The notes under the pieces: generated by a model
What the model was told of the DNA's origin: nothing
Database searches by the model: none
The model's input: the letters and a program-made list of their open reading frames with translations, nothing else
Source of the DNA: an uncultured Collinsella sp.
GTDB lineage: Bacteria; Actinomycetota; Coriobacteriia; Coriobacteriales; Coriobacteriaceae
Assembly (NCBI GenBank): GCA_900551975.1
Contig: URYA01000053.1
Span: forward strand, 1 to 9,498
Length of the DNA: 9,498 bases
Reading direction: 5' to 3'
In this document: positions 1 through 5,668 of the stretch, piece after piece
How the letters are laid out: every line of letters starts with the position of its first letter
How positions within the stretch are numbered: position 1 is the first letter of the stretch
Made by a program: the position numbers and the translations under genes

Positions 1-912
1 GCCGTCTATATCGGCAGCCCTAACGCACTTCACTACGAGCAGGCCCTTGCCTGCATCGCCGGTGGCAAGCATGTCATCGTCGAGAAGCCCTTCTGCGCCA
101 CCGAAGCGCAGGCGCTGGAAGTCTTCCGCGCTGCCGAGGCAGCAGGTGTCGTGGCCCTCGAGGCCATGCGTCCCCTCCACGATCCCGCCTTCCATGCCAT
201 CGAGGACGCCCTGGGCGAGATCGCTCCCATCCGCCGCGCCTCATTGCGCTTTGGCAAGTATTCCTCGCGCTACAACGAGATTCTCGCGGGGCGCGCCACC
301 AATATCTTCGACTGCCACATGGCCTCGGGCTCCCTCATGGACATCGGCGTCTACACCGTCGAGCCCATGGTCGAGATCTTCGGCATGCCCTCCGGCCTTA
401 CGAGCATGACCACGCTGCTCGACCCCACCACGCGACAGCTCACGCACGGCCCCATCGACGGCTGCGGCTCCATTCTCGCCAGCTATGGCGGAGGCCGCAT
501 CTCCGTCGAGCTTGCGCATTCAAAGATCACCAACGATCTGCTGCCCTCACAGATCGAAGGCGAGCGTGGCACTATCCAGATTGACCATCTGTCCACGCCC
601 CGCAACGTCCGCATCGACTATCGCGGCGACGTCGTACGCGGCTCAGCGACCGAGGCACCGCGCGAACAGGGCGACAACGGCCGCGTACTCGACCTGCCCA
701 AATCGAGCAACACTATGGAATACGAACTCACAGACTTTATCACCGCCATCGGCGGCATCGATAACGTTAAGGAAGAGATTTGGGAGACCCCGGCGGGACG
801 CCACGAGCTTGGCCACTACCGCGATGTCACGCTCGTCTCACTGCGCATCATGGATGCCGTGCGCCAGCAGGCCGGCATTACCTTCCCGGCCGACGCAGGC
901 AAGCAGGCATAG
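1..912 (+). CDS. Gfo/Idh/MocA-family NAD(P)-dependent oxidoreductase, 5'-truncated
   Basis: The reading frame is open from base 1 to the TAG at 910-912, giving 303 visible residues. The window edge removes the start and the N-terminal part of the Rossmann fold, including the glycine-rich dinucleotide loop. The family signature GKHVIVEKP lies at visible residues 22-30, with the usual catalytic or substrate-binding lysine at 29. A second family landmark, SLMDIGVYTVEP (residues 111-122), opens the C-terminal alpha/beta substrate domain. The DIGVY form, rather than DIGxH, resembles the dihydrodiol-dehydrogenase-like branch. Members oxidise or reduce sugars, inositols and related polyols in the cytoplasm with NAD(P). 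The substrate cannot be read from this sequence. The next gene begins 2 nt after the stop, so the two are probably co-transcribed and translationally coupled. Family assignment is confident; specificity is unknown. Confidence 0.9.
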   Translation, partial: AVYIGSPNALHYEQALACIAGGKHVIVEKPFCATEAQALEVFRAAEAAGVVALEAMRPLHDPAFHAIEDALGEIAPIRRASLRFGKYSSRYNEILAGRATNIFDCHMASGSLMDIGVYTVEPMVEIFGMPSGLTSMTTLLDPTTRQLTHGPIDGCGSILASYGGGRISVELAHSKITNDLLPSQIEGERGTIQIDHLSTPRNVRIDYRGDVVRGSATEAPREQGDNGRVLDLPKSSNTMEYELTDFITAIGGIDNVKEEIWETPAGRHELGHYRDVTLVSLRIMDAVRQQAGITFPADAGKQA

Positions 913-914
913 CG

Positions 915-1325
915 ATGGGCCTCTTCGATACGTTCTTCTCCAGCGTCACCGGCGGCAGTCGAGAGCCTCAAAAACCATCAAACGTTGAGCTCGAGCTGCG
1001 CCGCAGGCTTACTGTGCTCGCAAGCGACGAGGCCACTCAAGACACTCCCCTGCGCTATTTTCTGCGGTGGGAGGGCCAAGTCCAGGGCGTCGGCTTTCGC
1101 TTTACCAACACCAACCTCGCGCAGGCACGCGCGCTCACCGGCTGGGTGCGTAACATGGAAGACGGCTCAGTCGAGATGGAGATACAGGGAGCTCCGGCAA
1201 ACGTTCTATCTCATCTCGAGGCGCTTCATGCCTCCTACGAGCGCATGGGAACGCGTTTTCGCCTCGTAGACGCCCAGGCCCGAGCCCCACTTGCCAATGA
1301 AGACGGTTTCACGCCTCGTTATTAG
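915..1325 (+). CDS. acyP: Acylphosphatase with N-terminal extension
   Basis: This 136-residue protein ends in a complete acylphosphatase domain (about residues 47-136). The signature GQVQGVGFR ends at the catalytic, phosphate-binding Arg62. The second signature GWVRNMEDGSVE holds the catalytic Asn80. The enzyme hydrolyses the carboxyl-phosphate bond of acylphosphates such as carbamoyl phosphate and 1,3-bisphosphoglycerate in the cytoplasm. Typical family members are about 90-100 residues. The first 45 or so residues here are extra, charged and of no recognised fold, with no signal peptide or membrane segment. The ATG at 915 is chosen because it lies 2 nt after the preceding stop and no other in-frame ATG occurs before the domain. 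Only a weak purine stretch precedes it, which fits coupling to the upstream oxidoreductase gene. Function is confident; the role of the extension is unknown. Confidence 0.88.
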   Translation: MGLFDTFFSSVTGGSREPQKPSNVELELRRRLTVLASDEATQDTPLRYFLRWEGQVQGVGFRFTNTNLAQARALTGWVRNMEDGSVEMEIQGAPANVLSHLEALHASYERMGTRFRLVDAQARAPLANEDGFTPRY

Positions 1326-1353
1326 TATTGTGTGCTAAATACGGTATCATTTA
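1322..1353 (+). promoter_or_regulatory. Candidate promoter and operator of the PerR-like gene
   Basis: The 61-nt gap before the Fur-family gene is clearly more AT-rich than its surroundings. TATCAT (1345-1350) is a 5/6 match to a -10 box. TTAGTA (1322-1327) lies 17 nt upstream as a poor -35. An inverted repeat, TAAAT (1336-1340) and ATTTA (1349-1353) with an 8-nt centre, covers the -10 box. Fur-family regulators often repress their own gene from AT-rich inverted repeats, so this is a plausible operator. The centre is not symmetric and the match to the classical Per box is weak. Low confidence. Confidence 0.3.
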
Positions 1354-1386
1354 CCTACGACCGTTGATAGAAAAGAGGCGAGGCGC

Positions 1387-1767
1387 ATGGCGGTGCAAAG
1401 AAGGAATACCAAGCAGCGAAAGCTGGTTCTTGACGCCGTGCGCCAAAGCTATAACCATCCCACCGCCGACGAAATCTACAACGCCGTGCGCGAACAGGAT
1501 GACAAGATCAGCCGCGGCACGGTCTACCGCAACCTCAATCTCTTGGCAGATGCCGGCGAGATTCTCTCCATCAAGACGCCGGGCGGCAGCCGCTTCGATC
1601 GCACGATCGAGCCGCATGCGCATATCATCTGCACCTCATGCAGCCGCGTCATCGACGTACCGCTCCCCTTCGATGCCCAGCTCGACGCCAAAGCGTCCGA
1701 GCAAATCGGCTGGCACGTCACGTCGCACTACACCATCTTCGAGGGTCTCTGCCCCGACTGCCGGTAG
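1387..1767 (+). CDS. perR: Fur-family peroxide-stress repressor, PerR-like
   Basis: This 126-residue protein has the Fur-family layout: a winged-helix DNA-binding domain (about 1-70, with HPTADEIYNAV and SRGTVYRNLNLL) and a C-terminal metal/dimerisation domain. Aligned by eye to Bacillus subtilis PerR, every regulatory metal ligand is present: His24, Asp71, His77, His79 and Asp90 correspond to H37, D85, H91, H93 and D104. The structural zinc site is also intact: Cys82-x2-Cys85 and Cys122-x2-Cys125. Aspartate rather than glutamate at position 90 is the PerR-type choice linked to iron-catalysed histidine oxidation, so peroxide sensing is more likely than iron sensing. The ATG at 1387 follows GAGG (1375-1378) at 8 nt. 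The AT-rich region upstream may carry its own operator. The gene faces the HAD gene with only 15 nt between stops. PerR rather than Fur or Zur is inference from these residues. Confidence 0.87.
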   Translation: MAVQRRNTKQRKLVLDAVRQSYNHPTADEIYNAVREQDDKISRGTVYRNLNLLADAGEILSIKTPGGSRFDRTIEPHAHIICTSCSRVIDVPLPFDAQLDAKASEQIGWHVTSHYTIFEGLCPDCR

Positions 1768-1792
1768 ATGTTTGGGACATGCCTACTCGGCA
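1759..1792. terminator. Bulged hairpin across two convergent stop codons
   Basis: TGCCG-GTAG-ATGT (1759-1771) can pair with ACAT-CTAC-CGGCA (1777-1792) around the loop TTGGG, with a GC bulge and a single T bulge. It spans the TAG of the PerR-like gene and the stop of the opposing HAD gene. It is the only structure available to end either transcript in a 15-nt gap. Neither strand has a clear T-tract after the stem, so true intrinsic termination is doubtful. Confidence 0.3.
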
Positions 1793-2580
1793 AGCAGGCG
1801 ACGCAGTTCTTCTTCGACCGTGTGCACATAGCGGACGCGGTCGTTGATGCCACGCATAGAGGGATTGCAGCTCTCCATTAGATAAGGATGGCCCACTACG
1901 TTGAGCATGTCGCGGTCGTTCTCGTTATCGCCAAACGCCATCATCTCATCGGGCGAAATACCCAAGGCACGACCGTAATCGGCAAGCGCGGAACCCTTAC
2001 CCGAATCAAAGCCGATAAAGTCCGTCCATTCGGTTCCCGACGTCATCACGTCAACACGGTCGCTAAAGAGGCGCTCGAAATACTCCAGGGCCGCCGGCTG
2101 ATTCGCCTCGGGCGTCTGGAAGGCAATCTTAATGACGTCCTCTTCGATGTCCTCGGGACGGTCGACCACCGCCACATCGCAGTGGACCTCATAGCGCAAA
2201 TGGTCGACAAACGCATCGTTGCCGCTCATGGTGTAGAGGTGTCCCTCACACGAAAGGGTCACGTCGGCATGGGGATACGCAACCACGGCATTCGCGATAT
2301 CCATAGCAAGGCTACGCTCCATGGAACGCTTGACAACGGCACGTCCCTCGCTCATCACCAGGGCTCCGTTTTCGCATACATAGGCGAGCTCATCGGCCAC
2401 CGAGGCAAACAGATAGCGCAAGCTCGCATATTGACGACCGCTCGCCGGAATAAACACGATACCGCGACGATGCAGTTCATCGATGAGCTCAAAGGCCTCG
2501 GAACGCGGCTCGTGCTCCCCCGGATGCAGCAACGTGCCGTCCAAATCGCATGCAATCAGCTTGATTCCCTCAAGACCCAT
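1783..2580 (-). CDS. Cof-type HAD-superfamily phosphatase (class IIB)
   Basis: The product has 265 residues. It carries the four HAD signatures: ACDLDGTLL with nucleophile Asp12 and acid/base Asp14; IPASGRQ with Ser47; Lys195 in the GKGSAL segment; and MAFGDNENDRDML with metal-binding Asp218 and Asp222. The region between motifs II and III is a large cap domain (about 80-185), as in Cof/YidA-type enzymes that dephosphorylate sugar phosphates, nucleotides or flavin and pyridoxal phosphates in the cytoplasm. The substrate cannot be told. The frame is open upstream to 2643, but that extension contains no HAD sequence and runs through a terminator-like hairpin. The ATG at 2578-2580, just before the conserved start of the domain, is preferred. 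Its Shine-Dalgarno region is a run of nine G followed by AAG. The gene follows ureE in the same direction and may be its read-through partner. Confidence 0.9.
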   Translation of the reverse strand: MGLEGIKLIACDLDGTLLHPGEHEPRSEAFELIDELHRRGIVFIPASGRQYASLRYLFASVADELAYVCENGALVMSEGRAVVKRSMERSLAMDIANAVVAYPHADVTLSCEGHLYTMSGNDAFVDHLRYEVHCDVAVVDRPEDIEEDVIKIAFQTPEANQPAALEYFERLFSDRVDVMTSGTEWTDFIGFDSGKGSALADYGRALGISPDEMMAFGDNENDRDMLNVVGHPYLMESCNPSMRGINDRVRYVHTVEEELRRLLAE

Positions 2581-2586
2581 ATGCTT

Positions 2587-2595
2587 CCCCCCCCC
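2587..2595 (-). promoter_or_regulatory. G9 homopolymer in the ribosome binding site of the HAD gene
   Basis: Nine consecutive C on the + strand read as G9 on the coding strand. The run is followed by AAGCAT and then the ATG at 2580. It lies where the Shine-Dalgarno sequence should be, so GGGGGAAG is the likely ribosome contact. Slippage in such a run would change the strength or spacing of the site, and would also shift the frame of any translation starting further upstream. The run is seen directly; its effect is inference. Confidence 0.5.
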
Positions 2596-2607
2596 ACAGC
2601 ATCTCAT

Positions 2608-2649
2608 CAACAGAAAGACGGACTTTGAATAGTTGCCTCTCAAAGTCCG
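2608..2649 (-). terminator. Intrinsic terminator or attenuator after ureE
   Basis: On the minus strand a perfect 10-bp stem, CGGACTTTGA (2649-2640) with TCAAAGTCCG (2628-2619), encloses an 11-nt loop. It is followed by the T-rich TCTTTCTGTT (2618-2609). It lies 17 nt after the ureE stop and 38 nt before the HAD start. It would end or attenuate the slyD-ureE transcript. I see no good promoter between it and the HAD gene, so partial read-through is plausible. Confidence 0.6.
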
Positions 2650-2666
2650 CCCTACTTATACGCACG

Positions 2667-3245
2667 TTAACCGCGCGCCTTCTTTACGATCGTAAAGTCT
2701 GGAGCCATACTCACAACGGCATCCGCCGCACTCGACGCAAAGTGCCGGTCCGAATCGAGTTCACGGGTAACCGTCGAGAGCCGAACGCCCTCGACGCCCC
2801 GGAGCATGCGGCCCAAAACAGGCTGCACCGGCGTATACATGCGCACGGTATGCTCGTCCGAATCGCCTCGGAAAAGCGGCGCATGCATATTGCCGATCTC
2901 CCAGCACGCATGCGCGAGCGCAATCGGGTCCATGCGGTCAACTTCGACCAAATAAACCTCGGCGCTGCGCAGACGTACGACAACCACCACGGGCACCGCA
3001 CCCGTGTGGTCGATAGCGAGCACGTCACCGTCGGCAAGACGACCGCCGTCGGCAGTATCCAGCCGAACATCGACCGTGCGCCCCAGCTCCGTCACGCCCA
3101 CAAGCGCGCATACATCAGCCTGGTCCCAATCGAGCAGTAGCTCGTCAACTTCAAAGACGCCGCCCAAATTCCGGCGGAGCAGGAGTTCATAGGACGGATC
3201 GTTGAGGTTTCCCAAGCATGTCGTCGAAACCAAGCGCTCGGGCAT
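2667..3245 (-). CDS. ureE: UreE-like nickel metallochaperone
   Basis: This 192-residue protein matches the urease accessory protein UreE in layout. The N-terminal peptide-binding-like domain covers about residues 36-90 (LDW..., DGGRLADGDVLAID). The C-terminal metal-binding domain starts at MDPIALAHACWEIGNMHAPL (105-124), which corresponds to the UreE LAKACYHLGNRHVPL motif. His121 aligns with the conserved nickel-binding histidine at the UreE dimer interface. About 30 extra residues lie at the N-terminus, and the histidine-rich C-terminal tail of enteric UreE is absent. UreE normally delivers Ni2+ to the urease apoprotein complex, but no other urease gene is visible here. The ATG at 3243-3245 is 3 nt after the slyD stop, with GAGGG (3253-3257) overlapping that stop. 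This indicates tight translational coupling to the metal-linked isomerase SlyD. Family assignment is good; the client enzyme is unknown. Confidence 0.78.
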   Translation of the reverse strand: MPERLVSTTCLGNLNDPSYELLLRRNLGGVFEVDELLLDWDQADVCALVGVTELGRTVDVRLDTADGGRLADGDVLAIDHTGAVPVVVVVRLRSAEVYLVEVDRMDPIALAHACWEIGNMHAPLFRGDSDEHTVRMYTPVQPVLGRMLRGVEGVRLSTVTRELDSDRHFASSAADAVVSMAPDFTIVKKARG

Positions 3246-3248
3246 ACT

Positions 3249-3677
3249 CTAACCCTCGACCTCGACGAGTTCGATATCGAAGTTGAGATCCTTGCCGGCC
3301 AGCTCGTGGTTGGCGTCGAGCGTCACGGCCTCGGGCGTAACGTCAATGACCACGGCGGGGACGGGCATACCGCTCGGCGTGGACAGGAAAAGCTTCATGC
3401 CTTTCTCGATCTGCTCGATGTTGGGAACCTGCTCGGCCGGGAAGGTAATAACCATCTCGGGGTTGTGCTCGCCGTAGGCATCGGCAGCCGGAATGTGCAC
3501 GGTCTTCTTCTCGCCCACCTGCATGTCGACCACGGCGGCGTCGAAGCCCTTGATCATCTGGCCGGCGCCGCAGGTGAACTCCAGCGGCTCGCCGCGATCG
3601 TAGGAGCTATCGAACTGCGTGCCGTCATCGAGCGTGCCGCGATAATGGGTCTTGACCTTCTTGCCCTGGTTGGACAT
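3249..3677 (-). CDS. slyD: SlyD-like FKBP-type peptidyl-prolyl isomerase
   Basis: The product has 142 residues. The FKBP fold is split as in SlyD: first half about 1-70 (KVKTHYRGTLDDGTQFDSS, GQMIKGFDAAVVDMQVGEKKTV), then an inserted flap/chaperone (IF) domain about 73-120 (MVITFPAEQVP...), then the closing signature DANHELAGKDLNFDIELVEV (121-140), which is typical of SlyD. The protein catalyses proline cis-trans isomerisation and acts as a cytoplasmic folding chaperone. The cysteine- and histidine-rich tail that gives E. coli SlyD its nickel binding is missing. The start at 3675-3677 is preferred over one 10 codons upstream because GGAGGT (3682-3687) lies 4 nt before it and SlyD homologues begin close to this point. 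The gene is first in the slyD-ureE unit and is divergent from the dipeptidase gene. Confidence 0.9.
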   Translation of the reverse strand: MSNQGKKVKTHYRGTLDDGTQFDSSYDRGEPLEFTCGAGQMIKGFDAAVVDMQVGEKKTVHIPAADAYGEHNPEMVITFPAEQVPNIEQIEKGMKLFLSTPSGMPVPAVVIDVTPEAVTLDANHELAGKDLNFDIELVEVEG

Positions 3678-3797
3678 GGAAACCTCCGTGATAAGGGCGG
3701 CGCACAACGTGGGCCGCCATGAACATATGGCGCTAACTATACCCTAGTCATACAATTCAAAGACAGTTTGCAAAGAAACGCTGCAACCGGAGGAACC
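3678..3797. promoter_or_regulatory. Divergent promoter region between slyD and the dipeptidase gene
   Basis: This 120-nt region separates divergent genes, and its middle (3735-3780) is AT-rich. Rightward, TACAAT (3751-3756) is a 5/6 -10 box with TGGCGC (3728-3733) at 17 nt as a weak -35. Leftward, TATAGT (read from 3741 to 3736) is a 5/6 -10 box without a good -35. The slyD leader can form a 6-bp hairpin, GGCGGC (3696-3701) with GCCGCC (3713-3718). Ribosome binding sites at both ends (GGAGGT at 3687-3682 leftward, GGAGG at 3789-3793 rightward) fix the two starts. The exact promoters are uncertain. Confidence 0.35.
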
Positions 3798-4811
3798 ATG
3801 GCATATCCCGTATTTGACCTACACTGCGACACCGCCGACCGCATCGGCTGGGCCACGCTCGATCTCGACCTGCGCTTTACCGCCGGCACCGACGGTTATT
3901 TCCCCGGCGACGAAACGCATCCGCAAGATTTCGACCTCATCGAGGGCAACGCCTGCGCCATCTCGCTCGCAAAGATCGGCAACACGCCGTGGGCACAGTG
4001 CTTCGCCACGTTTGTCCCCGATGAGATTCCCACCGCCCACGCCGCGCGCTTCCAGGCGCAGATCATGGCGCACATGAGCGGCCAGGCAATGCTCAACCAC
4101 GACCGCATGGTCAACGTACGCAGCGCGGCAGACATTCGCCCTGCGCTCAAGGACGGCAAGGTCGCTTGCATCCACACCATCGAAAACGCGACGTTCTTTG
4201 CCGAGGACCCCGCGCTGATCGAGGTACTCAAGAGCCTGGGCGTACTCATGTCATCACTCAGCTGGAACGCGCAGGGACCGCTCGCGAGCGGGCACGATAC
4301 CCACGCCGGCCTCACCGCCGCCGGCATCGAGGCACTTACGCAGATGGAGCACGTCGGCATGGTACTCGACGTCTCCCACCTCAACGATGAGTGCTTTGAC
4401 GAGGTTGTCGCCCACGCCACGCGCCCCTTCGTCGCCAGCCACTCCAACTCCCGCGCGGTTTGCGGCGTTAAGCGCAACCTTACCGACGACCAGTTCCGCA
4501 CCATTCGCGACATGGGTGGCATCGTCGGCCTCAACTACTGCAGCGAGTTCCTATCCAACGACGCAACCGACAAGACAGCCGCAGACGTCACCTTCGACCA
4601 GCTGGCGGCACATATCGAGCACTGGCTTGACCTGGGTGGCGAGGACGTCATCGCGCTCGGCGGCGACTGGGACGGCGCCACTGTGCCCGCTTTCCTCTCC
4701 GATGCCAGCAAGATGCCCGAGTTCCAGAACATGCTTTCCAAGCATTTTGGCAAGACCGTGATGCAAAAGCTCTGCAGCGACAACGCGCTTGCCTTCTTCG
4801 AGCGTTATTAA
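3798..4811 (+). CDS. Membrane-dipeptidase-family (M19) zinc dipeptidase
   Basis: The product has 337 residues in a TIM-barrel metallohydrolase pattern of the renal dipeptidase (M19) family. Visible binuclear zinc ligands are His9 and Asp11 in FDLHCDT, the bridging Glu129 in HTIENA, His194 in LDVSHL and His215 in VASHSNSRAVC. Arg226 (VKRN) and Asp290 in GGDWDG fill the usual substrate-binding positions. The family motif is more often GSDFDG. There is no signal peptide or lipobox, so it is probably cytoplasmic and hydrolyses imported dipeptides, possibly including D-configured C-terminal residues. The ATG at 3798 follows GGAGG (3789-3793) at 4 nt. An upstream in-frame TTG at 3768 has no comparable ribosome binding site. 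It stands alone on its promoter, followed by a hairpin before the metallopeptidase gene. Family is confident; the preferred dipeptide is not known. Confidence 0.92.
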   Translation: MAYPVFDLHCDTADRIGWATLDLDLRFTAGTDGYFPGDETHPQDFDLIEGNACAISLAKIGNTPWAQCFATFVPDEIPTAHAARFQAQIMAHMSGQAMLNHDRMVNVRSAADIRPALKDGKVACIHTIENATFFAEDPALIEVLKSLGVLMSSLSWNAQGPLASGHDTHAGLTAAGIEALTQMEHVGMVLDVSHLNDECFDEVVAHATRPFVASHSNSRAVCGVKRNLTDDQFRTIRDMGGIVGLNYCSEFLSNDATDKTAADVTFDQLAAHIEHWLDLGGEDVIALGGDWDGATVPAFLSDASKMPEFQNMLSKHFGKTVMQKLCSDNALAFFERY

Positions 4812-4827
4812 TTTCACATCCCTTGAG

Positions 4828-4863
4828 CGGGCCGGCATGCCGAACGGTCGACATGCCGGCCCG
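4828..4863 (+). terminator. GC-rich 12-bp hairpin after the dipeptidase gene
   Basis: CGGGCCGGCATG (4828-4839) pairs perfectly with CATGCCGGCCCG (4852-4863) around a 12-nt loop. It starts 16 nt after the dipeptidase stop. The stem is strong, but TCCCCAATC follows rather than a T-tract, so it may be a weak or factor-assisted terminator, an RNA-stability element, or part of the leader of the next gene. It contains an in-frame ATG (4853) for the downstream frame, which the stem would occlude. Confidence 0.4.
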
Positions 4864-4874
4864 TCCCCAATCTG

Positions 4875-4888
4875 AAGGACCGCTTTTG
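4875..4888 (+). promoter_or_regulatory. Ribosome binding site that selects a TTG start
   Basis: AAGGA (4875-4879) is 6 nt before the TTG at 4886-4888, which is ideal spacing. The alternative in-frame starts upstream (4823, 4853) lie before or inside the GC-rich hairpin and lack a comparable site. This sets the metallopeptidase start at TTG. Confidence 0.65.
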
Positions 4889-5662
4889 ACGCAGCAGTTT
4901 ACGATTTCCGTATCCCGACCGGATGGGACGCCCATCCCCGTCGTAGTTACCAAAAAGCGCGTCAAGAACTTCAACCTACGCGTCACATCGAGTGGTGAGG
5001 TCCACGCCAGTGCACCGCTCGGCGCCAGCCGCGAGCGCATCGAAGCGTTTGTAAAGCGCAACAGTGCCTGGATTATCAGCCGACTTGCCCAGCGTGAGCG
5101 ACGTCAGGCGACGGCGCGAGAGCCGCTCAGTCCCTCGTCCATCATTGCACTTTGGGGCAAGCCCATCACGGTACAGGATGCGCTCGATCACAACTTTGCA
5201 TCACCCGCACTGCGACCCAAACAGGCCACCTTCGCAAGTTTTATGGGTACCGATAAATCGGACGAAGGCCCACAGACCAAGCGGCACGCAATCCTCGACG
5301 GCCTAACGTCCGATGAGTTCCAAGCCCACATCGACCAGCTCTATACGTCCGAAGTCACATCGGCGCTGCGGGATATGGTGCACGCATACGAAATCGCAAT
5401 GGGTGTCGCCGTTTCTCGCGTTTCCGTACGCAGCATGAAAACGCGTTGGGGCTCATGCACTCCCAAATCCGGCGCCGTTCGCATCGCACGAGAACTTGCC
5501 GCCTACCCCGTCGAATGCCTCGACATGGTTGTCGCCCACGAGCTCGTCCACCTGCTCGAACCAAGCCACAATCATCGGTTTCACGCGCTGCTCGACACGT
5601 ACTGCCCCAACAATAGAGCGCTATCGCAGCGGCTCAAGCAGCCACCCATAGAGACGTATTAG
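4886..5662 (+). CDS. YgjP-like (DUF45/M48-type) zinc metallopeptidase
   Basis: The product has 258 residues counted from the TTG start. The C-terminal third carries the DUF45/YgjP core: SMKTRWGSCTPKSGAVRIA (183-201), then AHELVHLLEPSHNHRFHALLD (217-237). Zinc ligands are His218 and His222 of HELVH, with Glu219 as the general base and His228 as the likely third ligand in the EPSHN segment. The N-terminal part (about 15-70, KKRVKNFNLRVTSSGEVHASAP) is the beta-rich region usual for this family. Residues about 105-145 are a low-conservation, charged insert. There is no signal peptide or membrane helix. Members are predicted cytoplasmic metalloproteases, often annotated as M48-family or SprT-like, and their substrates are mostly unknown. 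The gene ends 6 nt from the opposing folB stop, with no visible terminator between them. Confidence 0.86.
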   Translation: MTQQFTISVSRPDGTPIPVVVTKKRVKNFNLRVTSSGEVHASAPLGASRERIEAFVKRNSAWIISRLAQRERRQATAREPLSPSSIIALWGKPITVQDALDHNFASPALRPKQATFASFMGTDKSDEGPQTKRHAILDGLTSDEFQAHIDQLYTSEVTSALRDMVHAYEIAMGVAVSRVSVRSMKTRWGSCTPKSGAVRIARELAAYPVECLDMVVAHELVHLLEPSHNHRFHALLDTYCPNNRALSQRLKQPPIETY

Positions 5663-5668
5663 AACCTG

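Noticed and set aside
1888..2628. Open frame of 246 codons on the + strand
   Set aside because: It lies antisense to the HAD phosphatase, which has all four catalytic motifs. The + product has no recognisable domain and arises from codon bias in GC-rich DNA.
2581..2643. N-terminal extension of the HAD phosphatase to 2643
   Set aside because: It would start inside a terminator stem and read through the G9 tract; the HAD domain starts at the ATG at 2580.
3678..3707. Upstream start for the SlyD-like protein
   Set aside because: The ten extra residues lack a good ribosome site, while GGAGGT is well placed for the ATG at 3677.
3896..4534. Open frame of 212 codons on the minus strand
   Set aside because: It is antisense to the M19 dipeptidase with its complete zinc-ligand set; the product is low-complexity and serine-rich.
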